The notes: generated by a model from the sequence alone, not told the origin. A stretch of DNA of 64,000 nucleotides from RHKX01 sp963823565 (GCA_963823565.1 CAWGLR010000003.1:1240001-1304000), one strand, 5' to 3'. Shown: positions 36,869 to 46,317, counted from the stretch's first letter. Made by a program: numbers and translations.

Positions 36869-38628
36869 TGACCGCCCAGGGCTGGCTTCAGATCGCCTTC
36901 TACGTGGTCGTACTGACGGCGCTCGCGATTCCGCTCGGTCACTACATGGCGCGCGTCTACGAGGGCGAGAGCGTCCTCCTCAGTCGCGTGCTCGGCCCCG
37001 TCGAGCGGCTCCTCTACCGGATGCTCGGCTCCGGCGCGCGGGTCGAGCAGGACTGGAAGGCCTACGCGAAGTCGACGATCGCCTTCAGCCTCGTCTCCTG
37101 GCTCGGGCTCTACCTGATCCTCCGCGCTCAGGGCGTCCTGCCGTTCAACCCCGAGGGCTTCGACGCGGCACCGTGGGACGTCACCTTCAACACGACGACG
37201 TCGTTCGTCACCAACACCAACTGGCAGTTCTACGGCGGCGAGACGACGATGTCGTACTTCTCCCAGATGGCGGGGCTCGCCGTCCAGAACTTCCTCTCGG
37301 CGGCGGTCGGGATGTCGGTGCTCGTCGCCGTCATCCGAGGCATCCGCGCGCGGGCCGGCAAGACGCTGGGCAACTTCTGGCAGGACCTCATCCGGACGCT
37401 CCTCTACGTCCTGCTGCCACTCGCGGTGATCGGGAGCCTGATCCTCGTCTCCCAGGGCGTGATCCAGACGCTCAGCGGAGCCGTCGACGCGAACACCATC
37501 GGCGCCGGCAGCCAGACGCTCGCCCTCGGGCCGGTCGCCTCCCAGGAGGCGATCAAGCAGCTCGGCACCAACGGCGGGGGCTTCTTCAACGTCAACTCCG
37601 CCTATCCGTTCGAGAACCCGACGGCGTTCGCGAACTTCGTCGAGATGATCGCGATCCTGCTGATCCCCGCGGCGCTGGTCTTCATGTTCGGCCGCATGGT
37701 CCGCAGCCGCCGCCAGGGCTGGGCGCTCTACGGCGCGATGACGGTCCTCATGGTCGCCGGCGTGGCCGTGAGCTACGCGGCGGAGCAGAACGGGAGCCCC
37801 GCCCAGAAGGAGGCTGGCATCGAACGCCTCGCCTCGGGCGACGGCTCGACCGGCGGCAACCTCGAGGGCAAGGAGCAGCGCAACGGGATCGTCGCCAGCA
37901 CGCAGTGGGCGACGGCGACTACCGACGCCTCCAACGGGTCCGTCAACTCCGCCCACGACTCCTACACCGGCATCGGCGGCGCGGTCCCGCTCGCGAACAT
38001 GATGACCGGGGAGGTCATCTTCGGCGGCGTCGGCTCGGGTCTCTACGGGATGCTGCTCTTCGTCCTGCTGACGGTCTTCATCGCCGGCCTGATGGTCGGG
38101 CGCACGCCCGAATACCTCGGCAAGAAGATCGAGGCCCGCGAGATCAAGCTCGTCCTGATCGGCGTGCTGGTGATGCCGATCGCCGTTCTCGGCCTGACCG
38201 CGCTCGCAGTGGCGACGAAATGGGGCGACCCATCGATCTACAACCCCGGCCCGCAGGGCTTCTCCGAGACGCTCTACGCCTTCGTCTCGCAGACCAACAA
38301 CAACGGCTCCGCCTTCGCCGGCTACACGGGCTTCCTCCAGCCCAACGCGCCCGGCAACGCCGGCTCCTTCGGGATCACGTTCGCCGACGTGATGGGCGGC
38401 CTCGCGCTGTTCGCGGGCCGGTTCCCGGTGATGATCGCGGTGCTCGCCATCGCCGGCTCGCTGGCCGGCAAGAGGGTGACGCCGGCGGGCCCGGGCACCT
38501 TCCGCACCGACAACCCGACGTTCGTGGTGCTTCTCCTCGGCGTCGTGATCATCGTCGGCGCGCTGACCTTCTTCCCCGCCCTTCTGCTCGGACCGATCGT
38601 CCAGGGCCTGTCCACGGAGCTGTTCTGA
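36868..38628 (+). CDS. kdpA: Potassium-transporting ATPase subunit KdpA
   Basis: A 586-residue K+-channel-like membrane subunit, normal length. Selectivity-filter-like segments are visible: FNTTTSFVTNTNWQFYGGE, LGTNGGGFFNVNSAYPFENP and QTNNNGSAFAGYT. The N-terminal RVYEGE is the usual cytoplasmic loop. It binds K+ from outside and delivers it through the KdpB P-type ATPase. The frame is intact, in contrast to kdpB. Confidence 0.96.
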   Translation: MTAQGWLQIAFYVVVLTALAIPLGHYMARVYEGESVLLSRVLGPVERLLYRMLGSGARVEQDWKAYAKSTIAFSLVSWLGLYLILRAQGVLPFNPEGFDAAPWDVTFNTTTSFVTNTNWQFYGGETTMSYFSQMAGLAVQNFLSAAVGMSVLVAVIRGIRARAGKTLGNFWQDLIRTLLYVLLPLAVIGSLILVSQGVIQTLSGAVDANTIGAGSQTLALGPVASQEAIKQLGTNGGGFFNVNSAYPFENPTAFANFVEMIAILLIPAALVFMFGRMVRSRRQGWALYGAMTVLMVAGVAVSYAAEQNGSPAQKEAGIERLASGDGSTGGNLEGKEQRNGIVASTQWATATTDASNGSVNSAHDSYTGIGGAVPLANMMTGEVIFGGVGSGLYGMLLFVLLTVFIAGLMVGRTPEYLGKKIEAREIKLVLIGVLVMPIAVLGLTALAVATKWGDPSIYNPGPQGFSETLYAFVSQTNNNGSAFAGYTGFLQPNAPGNAGSFGITFADVMGGLALFAGRFPVMIAVLAIAGSLAGKRVTPAGPGTFRTDNPTFVVLLLGVVIIVGALTFFPALLLGPIVQGLSTELF

Positions 38629-38629
38629 G

Positions 38630-39262
38630 ATGCGACGCGAACTCACCTCCGCGCTGATCGCCGTGGTCGCCTTGACCGTGATCCTCGGCCTCGCCTATCC
38701 GCTGGCGATGACCGGCGTCTCCCAGGTGCTGTTCCCGAGCGCCGCCGACGGCAGCAGGATCGAGCGCGACGGCGAGCTCGTCGGCTCGCGGTTGATCGGC
38801 CAGGACTTCACGAAGCGGGTCCGCAACGATCGCAAGAAGGGGCCGGGCTTCCGCAACGTGGCGGACGAGCGCTACTTCCAGAGCCGTCCGTCGGCGACCG
38901 GCTACAGCGCCGACGTCACCTACTTCAACAACCTCGGGCCCAACAACAAGGAGCTCCGCGACCAGTTCCGGGCGCGGATGCGTGCCTACCTGTTCCTCGA
39001 GAAGCCCTACGTCCCCGACCTGACCCGCGAGGACGTCCCGATCGATGCGCTCACCACCTCGGCGTCGGGCGTCGACCCGCACATCTCCGAGGCCAATGCC
39101 GGAATCCAGGCGCACCGCGTCGCCGAGGTCCGCGGGATTCCGCTGGAACGGGTCGAGGAGCTGATCGAGGAGAGCACCGACGGTCGCGCCCTCGGGTTCC
39201 TCGGGGAGCCCGGAGTCAACGTGCTCGAGCTCAACCTTGCGCTCGACGAGGAGGCATCGTGA
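38630..39262 (+). CDS. kdpC: Potassium-transporting ATPase subunit KdpC
   Basis: The 210-residue protein has one N-terminal membrane helix (LIAVVALTVILGLAYPLAMTG) and the KdpC soluble domain with GSRLIGQDF, YFQSRPSATGYSA and the conserved C-terminal GVNVLELNLAL. It stimulates the complex at the outer face. It lies between kdpA and kdpB, whereas the usual order is A-B-C. It starts one base after the kdpA stop and overlaps kdpB by GTGA. Confidence 0.94.
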   Translation: MRRELTSALIAVVALTVILGLAYPLAMTGVSQVLFPSAADGSRIERDGELVGSRLIGQDFTKRVRNDRKKGPGFRNVADERYFQSRPSATGYSADVTYFNNLGPNNKELRDQFRARMRAYLFLEKPYVPDLTREDVPIDALTTSASGVDPHISEANAGIQAHRVAEVRGIPLERVEELIEESTDGRALGFLGEPGVNVLELNLALDEEAS

Positions 39263-41318
39263 ACACAGGACAGTCCACCTTCGGCGCCGCGGCGATGGGC
39301 GAGGCGATCGCGGCGAGTCTCGCCAAACTCGATCCGCGCCACATGGTCCACAACCCGGTGATGCTCGTCGTCGAGGTCGGCGCGGTCTTCACCACGGTCG
39401 GGTTCCTCATCCAGCTCTTCGGCGGCGATTCGCTGGGCGGCGGCGCCGAGCCGACCTGGTTCTCCGGGGTCGTCGCGGTTTGGCTCTGGCTCACCGTCGC
39501 CTTCGGCAACCTGGCCGAGGGGCTCGCAGAGGGCCGTGGCAAGGCCCAAGCCTCGGCGCTGCGCGCCATGCGGACCGAGACCGTGGCGCGACTGCGCGAT
39601 GGCCGCGAGGTCCCCGCCGATCAGCTCGGCAAGGGCGATGTGGTCGTCGTCGAGGCGGGCGAGCACATCCCCGGCGACGGCACCGTGATCGAGGGCATCG
39701 CTTCGGTCGACGAATCGGCGGTGACGGGGGAGTCGGCGCCGGTGATCCGCGAGGCCGGCGGCGATCGCTCCGCCGTGACCGGCGGCACCCGCGTCCTCTC
39801 GGACCGGATCGTCGTCGAGATCACCCAGGAGCCCGGCAAGAGCTTCCTCGACCGCATGATCGGCCTCGTCGAGGGCGCGAGCCGCCGCAAGACTCCGAAC
39901 GAGATCGCGCTCGGGATCCTTCTCGCCGGCCTCACCCTGGTCTTCCTGATCGTCGTCGTGACCCTGCGCCCGATGGCCGACTTCGCCGGGACCACCGTGT
40001 CGATGGTCACCCTGATCGCGCTGCTCGTGTCGCCTGATCCCAACGACGATCGGCGCGCTGCTGTCGGCGATCGGGATCGCGGGCATGGACCGGCTCGTGC
40101 GCCGCAACGTCCTCGCGCTCTCCGGTCGCGCCGTCGAGGCGTCCGGCGACGTCGACGTGCTGCTGCTCGACAAGACCGGGACGATCACGCTCGGCAACCG
40201 CCAGGCGACGGAGTTCGTCCCGATGCCGGGCGTCAGCGAGATCGAGCTGGCCGAGGCCGCTCAGTACGCGTCGCTCGCCGACGAGACCCCGGAAGGACGC
40301 TCGATCGTCGTTCTCGCCAAGCAGTACGGGATCCGCGAACGCGAGGTCGGAAGCGGGGCGAGCTTCATCGCCTTCACCGCGGAGACGCGGATGAGCGGGG
40401 TCGACGTCGACGGCAGCCAGCATCCGCAAGGGCGCAGGCGACGCGATCCTTCGGCTCGTGCGCGACTCGGGCGGGCAGGAGCCCCCGGAGATGAATGACG
40501 TCACCGAGCGGATCGCGCGCGAAGGGGGCACGCCGCTCGCGGTCGCGCGCGACAACCAGGTGCTCGGAGTGGTCTACCTCAAGGACGTGATCAAGGACGG
40601 CATGAAGGCCCGCTTCGACCAGCTCCGGGCGATGGGGATCCGGACCGTCATGGTCACCGGCGACAACCCGCTCACCGCGGCGAAGATCGCGGAGGAGTCC
40701 GGGGTCGACGACTTCCTGGCCGAGGCCACCCCCGAGCGCAAGCTCGAGCTGATCCGCGAATACCAGGCCAAGGGACAGCTCGTCGCGATGACGGGCGACG
40801 GCACGAACGACGCCCCGGCGCTGGCGCAAGCGGACGTGGGAGTCGCGATGAACACCGGGACGCAGGCGGCCCGAGAGGCGGGGAACATGGTCGACCTCGA
40901 CTCGAATCCCACGAAGCTCATCGAGATCGTGGAGATCGGCAAGCAGCTCCTGATCACGCGCGGCGCCCTGACCACCTTCTCGGTCGCCAACGACGTCGCC
41001 AAGTACTTCGCGATCCTGCCGGCGATCTTCTCGATCACCTACCTGGCGGCGGGCAGCGACAGCAGCGGGCCGCTGGACGAGCTGAACGTGATGGCCCTGG
41101 GCACTCCGGAGTCGGCGATCGTCTCGGCGATCGTGTTCAACGCCCTGGTGATCCCGGCGCTCGTCCCGCTGGCGCTACGCGGGGTCCGCTACCGGGCGAT
41201 CGGCGCCGGCGCGATGCTGCGCCGCAACATGCTGATTTACGGCCTTGGCGGCCTGATCGCGCCCTTCATCGGGATCAAGCTGATCGACCTGGTCGTGCAC
41301 AACGTGCTCGGCGCCTAG
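39259..41318 (+). pseudogene. kdpB: Potassium-transporting P-type ATPase KdpB with two frameshifts
   Basis: The combined frames encode a complete KdpB of about 685 residues. These include TGESAPV, the phosphorylation motif DKTGTITLGNR, MVTGDNPLTAAKIAEE and MTGDGTNDAPALAQADVG. The coding frame breaks twice. Near 40030-40034 ALLV should continue CLIPTTIG, and one extra C turns TGC into TCGC. Near 40414-40420 DGSSIRKGAG requires removal of one C from AGCCAGC. Both are +1, so the frame is never restored. Either the pump is dead or the sequence has two errors. Start GTG 39259 overlaps kdpC. Confidence 0.9.
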
Positions 41319-41339
41319 CCCGCTGCGAGAATCGCGGCC

Positions 41340-42442
41340 ATGGCGCGCAGCGGCCGCGGGCGGCACAAGGTCTTCCTCGGGATGGCCGCAGGGGTGGGGA
41401 AGACCTACCGGATGCTGGCCGAGGGGCGCGAGGAGGCGCGACAGGGGCGCGACGTGGTCATCGCCTACCTCGAGCCCCACGGACGGGCCGAGACGGTCGC
41501 GCAGGCCGAGGGACTCGAGGAGCTGCCGAGGCGCTCGGTCGCCTATCGCAGCACCGAGATCGCCGAGATGGACCTGGCGGCGATCTTCAACCGGGCGCCC
41601 GACCTGGCCCTCATCGACGAGCTTGCGCACACCAACGCGCCCGGGCTCGAGCACTCGAAGCGGTACGAGGACATCGAGGACGTGCTCGACTCCGGGATCG
41701 ACGTCTTCTCGACGGTCAACGTCCAGCATCTCGAGAGCCTCAACGACCGGGTCTCCGACCTGACCGGCGTCCGGGTCCGCGAGACGTTCCCCGACTCGGT
41801 GCTCACCTCCGCCGACGAGGTGGTGCTGATCGATCTCACGCCGGAGGCGCTGATCGAGCGTCTGCGCGCCGGCAAGATCTACCCCGAGGAGCGGATCAAC
41901 GCGTCCCTCAACAACTTCTTCCGGATCGAGAACCTCGCGGTGCTGCGCGAGCTGGCGCTGCGGCAGACGGCGGAGGACGTGGAGGCGAAGGCCCGGCCGC
42001 TGCGGGCGATGCCGCGGGAGGAGGGGGAGGAGCGGCGCAGACGCAGGTCGCCGAGCGGGTGCTCGCGCTGGTCGGGCTCGACGATCACGCCCAGCGGGTC
42101 CTCCGCCGCGCATGCCGGTCGGCGACGCGGATCGGCGCCGAGCTCGACGTCCTCCACGTCGCGGCGCCGGGCGCCCAGCCGTCCGCGGAGGAGCGGGAGG
42201 CCCTCGGCTCGTTGAAGCGCCTCGCGGGCGAGCTCGGGACCCGGCTGCTCGTCGAGGAGGGCGAGGACGTCGCCACTGTCGCCGCCGAGGTCGCCGCCGA
42301 GCAGGGCACCACCTATCTGATCGTCGGCGCCCCCCTGCCGCGTCGCGGAATCGGCCGTCTCAAGGAGTCGCTGCCCGACCGATTGGTGCGGGAGCTGCCC
42401 GGGCTCGACATCCGGATCGTCGGCTCGCCGCGCGGCGACTGA
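41340..42442 (+). pseudogene. KdpD N-terminal sensor domain plus universal stress domain, frameshifted
   Basis: The first frame encodes the KdpD domain with Walker A GMAAGVGKTYRML near residues 14-26, DELAHTNAPG and a FSTVNVQHLESLND region. The second frame, from about 42040, encodes a universal-stress-type domain (ALVGLDDHAQRVLRRA... LIVGAPLPRRGIGRL). Loss of one G near 42029-42036 (EEG then EAAQTQVAERVL expected) separates them. If repaired it would be one 367-residue protein lacking the kinase half, which is encoded at 34528. The Usp part could also start at GTG 42059. Confidence 0.8.
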
Positions 42443-42468
42443 GCTCCGCGAGTCGCGCTGACGGTCGC

Positions 42469-43299
42469 CTAGAGCGAGCTCAACGGGACGCCGATGATGT
42501 CGAGGCGCCTGGTCAGCCCGTCGAGGGCGAACTGACGCACCTCGTCGGTGCCGACTCCGAGGCGTTCGATGTCGGGACCGTCGCCGGTGCCGCCGAGGGC
42601 CTCGGCGCCCGAGGGCAGGAGGTCGCGCAGCGTCTCCCGCACCGTCTCAGCCTGCTCGGGGTGCTCTCGCACGGTCTCGCGGAGGAGCCAGACGCCGTAG
42701 CCGATGTGGCGGGTCTCGTCGTGGTGGATGCGCGAGTACCCCTCCGCGAAGCCGGGGAGGAGCCCCCGCTCCTCGAGATAGCCGGTGATGAACCGGAACG
42801 AGGTGAGCCCGAGCGTGCTCTCGAGGATCAGGTGGTAGATCGTCACGAATCGGACCTTGGCGGCGAGGTCGCCAGGGGACGCGAGGAGCGCCTCGTGGGC
42901 CTGCACGAGCGCCTCGTCGAAGATGTGGCGGAAGGCGGGGGAGACCTGCTCGCGCGCCAGCTCGACGTGGGCGGCGATCAGCTGCGGCGAGGCGATCACC
43001 TCGTCGCGGAAGCGCGCGTAGAACTGCATGTGCCGGGCCTCGTCGACCTGCTGGGTCGACAGGAACGTCGCCTCCTCCTCGCTGCCGTGGGCGCCGACGA
43101 GGCCTGAGAACTTCGTCGTGATGCGCTCCTCGGCGACCATCAACGACGAGAGCGCCCAGTAGACGAGCGCCCGGTCGGCCTCGTCCATCGCCGCCCACTG
43201 CTCGCGGTCGCGATCGAGGTCGATCGCGAAGGGGCTCCACTGCGAGTCCTCCCAGCGCCGGTAGAGCGTCTGGGGATCGTTGAGCTGGATCTCGGCCAT
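42469..43299 (-). CDS. R2-like ligand-binding oxidase family (ferritin-like diiron/Mn-Fe protein)
   Basis: The 276-residue helical protein has the six metal ligands of the R2 family: E57, E87-x2-H90, E160 and E195-x2-H198. The spacing E160 to E195 and a Tyr five residues before E160 (Y155) match R2lox proteins, where that Tyr is cross-linked to a Val; the Val position reads Ile60 here. There is no sign of a true ribonucleotide reductase C-terminus. It begins 2 bases after the arsM stop, so it is cotranscribed with arsR-arsM. An oxidase acting on an arsenic or methylated compound is an untested idea. Confidence 0.8.
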   Translation of the reverse strand: MAEIQLNDPQTLYRRWEDSQWSPFAIDLDRDREQWAAMDEADRALVYWALSSLMVAEERITTKFSGLVGAHGSEEEATFLSTQQVDEARHMQFYARFRDEVIASPQLIAAHVELAREQVSPAFRHIFDEALVQAHEALLASPGDLAAKVRFVTIYHLILESTLGLTSFRFITGYLEERGLLPGFAEGYSRIHHDETRHIGYGVWLLRETVREHPEQAETVRETLRDLLPSGAEALGGTGDGPDIERLGVGTDEVRQFALDGLTRRLDIIGVPLSSL

Positions 43300-43300
43300 C

Positions 43301-44092
43301 TCAGGCCGCCAGCATGGCGCGGACGATCGCCGAGGCGGCCTGCTCGTGGACGCGATGGGTCTCGACGATCTCGACGTCCGTGAACCCGGCGGATTCGAGG
43401 CCGGCGGCGAACCCCTCGCGGGTGAGCGCGCCGGCGATGCAGCCCGTCCACTGCTCCATGTCGCGGCGGGTCGCCTCGTCCATGCCGGGGTCGGCGACGA
43501 CGTCGCTGACGGCGAACCGGCCCCCGGGCCGAAGCACGCGCGCCGCCTCGGCGAACACCCTGCGCTTGTCGACCGAGAGGTTGATGACGCAGTTGCTGAT
43601 GATCACGTCGACGGAGTCCTCGGGGAGCGGCACGTCCTCGATCTCGCCCTTGAGGAACTCGACGTTGTCGACCCCGGCCTCGCGTTGGTTGGAGCGGGCG
43701 AGCTCGAGCATCTCGTCGGTCATGTCGAGGCCGTAGGCCTTGCCGGCCGGGCCGACGCGACGGGCGGAGAGCAGGACGTCGATCCCGCCTCCCGACCCGA
43801 GGTCGAGGACGGTTTCGCCCTCGTGCAGGTCGGCGACGGCGCTCGGGTTGCCGCAGCCCAGCGAGGCGAGGCGCGCGGCGTCGGGCAGGTCCTCCCGCTC
43901 GCCCTCGCCGTAGAGTCCGGCGCCGAAGACGTCACGCTGCTCGTCGGTGATCACGGCGGCGTCGGAGCCGCAGCAGCCGCTGTCGGACTCGGCGGTGCCG
44001 CAGCACCCGCTGCCCTCGCCGGTGATTCGAGCTGCGGCGGCGTATCGCTCCCGAACTCGCTCGCGGACGTCGGTGATCTCTAGCTCAGCCAT
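43301..44092 (-). CDS. arsM: Arsenite S-adenosylmethionine methyltransferase
   Basis: The 263-residue enzyme has SAM motif I VLDLGSGGGIDVLLSA and conserved cysteines C80 (LASLGCGNP), C168 (ISNCVINLS) and C218 (WTGCIAGA), the arsenic-binding triad of ArsM. N-terminal pairs CC at 30-31 and 40-41 (GCCG motifs) are also typical of actinobacterial/bacterial ArsM and may bind As(III). It methylates arsenite to volatile or less toxic species. The start at ATG 44092 overlaps arsR by 13 bases. Confidence 0.94.
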   Translation of the reverse strand: MAELEITDVRERVRERYAAAARITGEGSGCCGTAESDSGCCGSDAAVITDEQRDVFGAGLYGEGEREDLPDAARLASLGCGNPSAVADLHEGETVLDLGSGGGIDVLLSARRVGPAGKAYGLDMTDEMLELARSNQREAGVDNVEFLKGEIEDVPLPEDSVDVIISNCVINLSVDKRRVFAEAARVLRPGGRFAVSDVVADPGMDEATRRDMEQWTGCIAGALTREGFAAGLESAGFTDVEIVETHRVHEQAASAIVRAMLAA

Positions 44093-44430
44093 CCGGTCAG
44101 CTCCTCCAGCGCTTCGGGCTTGACGTAGTAATAGGCCCACAGTCCGCGGCGCTCGGAGCCGACGATGCCGGCGTCGCGGAGCTTCTTGAGGTGGTGAGAG
44201 ACCGTGGGCTGGGAGAGGTCGAAGAGCGGGACGAGCTCGCAGACGCAGACCTTGCCCGCGTGCTTGCGGAGGACGTCGACGATCTGCATCCGCACCGGAT
44301 CGCCGAGCGCCTTGGCGACCTGGGCCATGCGCTCGGCCTCCGCCCTCTCGAGATCCGGGTAGACGACGGGCTCGCAACAGACCTCGCCCTTCGCCCGCTT
44401 CTGTTTGGGGGCCAGCTCGAGCTCGGTCAT
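44080..44430 (-). CDS. arsR: ArsR-family arsenic-responsive repressor
   Basis: A 116-residue winged-helix repressor. The helix-turn-helix segment is LSQPTVSHHLKKLRDAG, preceded by ALGDPVRMQIVDVLR. Potential As(III) sites are C62-V-C64 (KVCVCELVP), as in classical ArsR, and an N-terminal C18-C19 pair (EVCCEPV). It is first in the leftward operon and should bind the AT-rich divergent region upstream, releasing it when arsenite binds. Confidence 0.92.
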   Translation of the reverse strand: MTELELAPKQKRAKGEVCCEPVVYPDLERAEAERMAQVAKALGDPVRMQIVDVLRKHAGKVCVCELVPLFDLSQPTVSHHLKKLRDAGIVGSERRGLWAYYYVKPEALEELTGWLS

Positions 44431-44454
44431 CGCCGGGCGGGGGGTGGGAAATCG

Positions 44455-44500
44455 ACATGCATCTATCTACGTATATCTATTGAAATGAGACTTGTCAATG
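44455..44500 (-). promoter_or_regulatory. arsR promoter with AT-rich operator
   Basis: Reading leftward, TTGACA (complement of 44493-44498) is followed after 17 bases by TATACG (complement of 44470-44475). The same stretch contains the repeated ATCTAT (44461-44466 and 44475-44480) and a near-palindrome around TACGTA. It stands out as AT-rich in GC-rich surroundings and lies between arsR and arsC, as expected for an ArsR operator controlling both directions. Confidence 0.6.
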
Positions 44501-44544
44501 GAGTACGGTCCCGCCGTATCGGACTCGGCCCCTGGAGGCTCCTG

Positions 44545-45165
44545 ATGAAACATGTGCTCTTCGTCTGCAATCACAACGCCGGCCGGTCGCAGATGGCTGC
44601 TGCCTTCTTCGAGCGCGATGCGCCCGCCGACGTTCGCGCCGAGTCGGCCGGCTCGAGCCCAGCGGCGCGGGTGTGGCCGGAGGTGATCGAGGCGATGAGG
44701 GAGGTCGGCATCGACCTCTCCCGTCGCCGCCCCCGGCGGCTCGAGCGGGAGATGCAGTTGCACGCGGACTGGGCCGTGACGATGGGATGCGGCGATGCCT
44801 GCCCGTACGTGCCGACGATGGTCGAGGCCTGGGACATCCCGGATCCCGCGGGAAGGTCCCTTGATGACGTGCGCGCGATCCGCGACTCCATCGAACGGCA
44901 CGTGCAGGAGCTGATCGAGCTCAGGCTCGACGCGATCCGCTCCGACCACACCGCCCATGCGCTGCGGCTCGAGCAGATGATTCCGTCGCTCGCGGAGGAG
45001 TTCGAGGGTCTCCGCTCGCCCGCCGAGATCCGCGCGTGCGCCGATGCCGTTCTCGCACGCTATGACGACGCGGCCATTCGCAGCCACGTGCTGAGCCTCG
45101 CCCACCGGCAGACCCGCGACTGCCTCCATGCCGAGGGGTGCGACGCCCTGGCGGTCGCGGGATGA
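44545..45165 (+). CDS. arsC: ArsC arsenate reductase, low-molecular-weight phosphatase type, with three-helix C-terminal extension
   Basis: From ATG 44545, 6-7 bases after a GGAGG ribosome site, the protein has 206 residues. The phosphatase loop C8-x5-R14 (FVCNHNAGRSQ) opens the protein and VTMGCGDACP supplies further Cys. The last 65 residues (IPSLAEEFEGLRSPAEIRAC...) form a helical domain resembling the three-helix bundle found on some actinobacterial ArsC. It reduces As(V) to As(III), probably with mycothiol or thioredoxin. It overlaps the aquaporin gene by ATGA. Confidence 0.88.
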   Translation: MKHVLFVCNHNAGRSQMAAAFFERDAPADVRAESAGSSPAARVWPEVIEAMREVGIDLSRRRPRRLEREMQLHADWAVTMGCGDACPYVPTMVEAWDIPDPAGRSLDDVRAIRDSIERHVQELIELRLDAIRSDHTAHALRLEQMIPSLAEEFEGLRSPAEIRACADAVLARYDDAAIRSHVLSLAHRQTRDCLHAEGCDALAVAG

Positions 45166-45917
45166 AGACCGGGGAGCCGCCGACCGCCGAGGAGTCCGAT
45201 CCGGCTCTCCACCCGCCGCTCGGGCGCCGGCTGTTCGCCGAGTTCCTCGGCTCGGCGTTCCTCGCGGCCGCGGTCATCGGCTCCGGCATCGCGGCGTCCG
45301 AGCTCTCGCCGGGCGACGTCGGGCTGCAGCTCTTCGAGAACGCCGCGGCTACCGCCGCGGCCCTCTTCACGATCATCCTCATGTTCGGCCCCGTCTCGGG
45401 AGCGCACTTCAACCCGGTGGTGTCGCTCGTCGACGCCGCCTTCGGTGGGTTGCCGTGGCGCGTGGCGTTCACCTACATCCCCGCCCAGGCGGCGGGGTGC
45501 ATCGCGGGCGCGATCGTCGCCAACGGCATGTTCGAGCTCGCCGCGGTCAGCATCTCGGACACCCATCGCGCGTCCGGCGGGCATCTGCTCGCCGAGGTCG
45601 TCGCGACGCTCGGCCTCGTCCTCGTGATCTTCTCGCTCGCCCGCACTCGGCGCGGGAACTTCGCGCCCGCCGCCGTGGGCGCCTACATCGGCGCCGCCTA
45701 CTTCTTCACCAGCTCGACGAGCTTCGCCAATCCCGCGATCGACGTCGGTCGCATGTTCTCCGACACCTTTGCCGGCATCGCGCCCGCGTCGGTCCCGGCG
45801 TTCATCGCGATGCAGCTCGTCGGCGGGCTGGCCGCCTATGGCGTGATCCACGCTCTCTATCCCGGCCTGACCGCCGAGGAGGCCGCCGACGCCGTCATGC
45901 CGAGGAACCGTGCCTGA
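45162..45917 (+). CDS. Aquaporin/glycerol-facilitator family channel (AqpS-like, arsenite)
   Basis: A 251-residue MIP channel with six helices and the two pore loops SGAHFNPVVS (NPV, 84-86) and SFANPAID (NPA, 190-192). The Arg that normally follows the second NPA is replaced by Ile. This widens the selectivity filter, as in AqpS-type metalloid channels found in ars operons. It would let As(III) leave after ArsC reduction, replacing an ArsB or Acr3 pump, none of which is present here. It lies between two arsC genes with overlaps on both sides. Confidence 0.9.
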   Translation: MKTGEPPTAEESDPALHPPLGRRLFAEFLGSAFLAAAVIGSGIAASELSPGDVGLQLFENAAATAAALFTIILMFGPVSGAHFNPVVSLVDAAFGGLPWRVAFTYIPAQAAGCIAGAIVANGMFELAAVSISDTHRASGGHLLAEVVATLGLVLVIFSLARTRRGNFAPAAVGAYIGAAYFFTSSTSFANPAIDVGRMFSDTFAGIAPASVPAFIAMQLVGGLAAYGVIHALYPGLTAEEAADAVMPRNRA

Positions 45918-46317
45918 GCGGCAGCCGACGATCCTCTTCGTCTGCGTCCACAACGCCGGGCGCAGCCAGATGGCCGCCGGCCTGACGCGGATGCTCGGGG
46001 GAGACCGCGTCACCGTCCGCTCGGCGGGCTCGGACCCCGCCGAGACGGTCAACCCGGCCGCCGTCGAGGCGATGGCCGAGCTCGGAATCGATCTCGGCGA
46101 CGCCGCGCCGAAGCTGCTCGAGCGGGACGCGGTCGAGGCCGCGGACGTCGTCGTGACGATGGGGTGCGGCGACGCTTGCCCGGTCTTCCCGGGCAAGCGC
46201 TACGAGGACTGGGAGCTCGAGGATCCCGCCGGCAAGGATCTCGAGGTCGTGAGGCGGATCCGCGACGACATTCGCGCCAGGGTCGAGAAGCTCCTGGCCG
46301 AGCTCGGCATCCAGTAG
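45910..46317 (+). CDS. arsC: Second ArsC-type arsenate reductase (short form)
   Basis: A 135-residue low-molecular-weight phosphatase-type arsenate reductase from GTG 45910. The P-loop is C12 in VCVHNAGRSQMA, and the conserved VVTMGCGDACPVFPG and WELEDPAGKDLE segments follow. It lacks the helical C-terminal domain of the first ArsC. The start overlaps the aquaporin gene by 8 bases. Presumably both enzymes supply As(III) to the channel, with different electron donors. Confidence 0.92.
   Translation: MPERQPTILFVCVHNAGRSQMAAGLTRMLGGDRVTVRSAGSDPAETVNPAAVEAMAELGIDLGDAAPKLLERDAVEAADVVVTMGCGDACPVFPGKRYEDWELEDPAGKDLEVVRRIRDDIRARVEKLLAELGIQ

Noticed and set aside
36838..38646. 602-codon open frame antisense to kdpA
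   Set aside because: No recognisable motif, His/Asp/Glu/Arg-rich; kdpA on the + strand is complete.
42059..42442. Separate universal stress protein gene
   Set aside because: The KdpD domain upstream lacks its normal continuation and a one-base correction joins them, so one frameshifted gene is simpler.
42469..43299. Ribonucleotide reductase beta subunit
   Set aside because: No alpha subunit gene nearby, no C-terminal Tyr-containing tail, and ligand spacing like R2lox; called R2-like oxidase instead.
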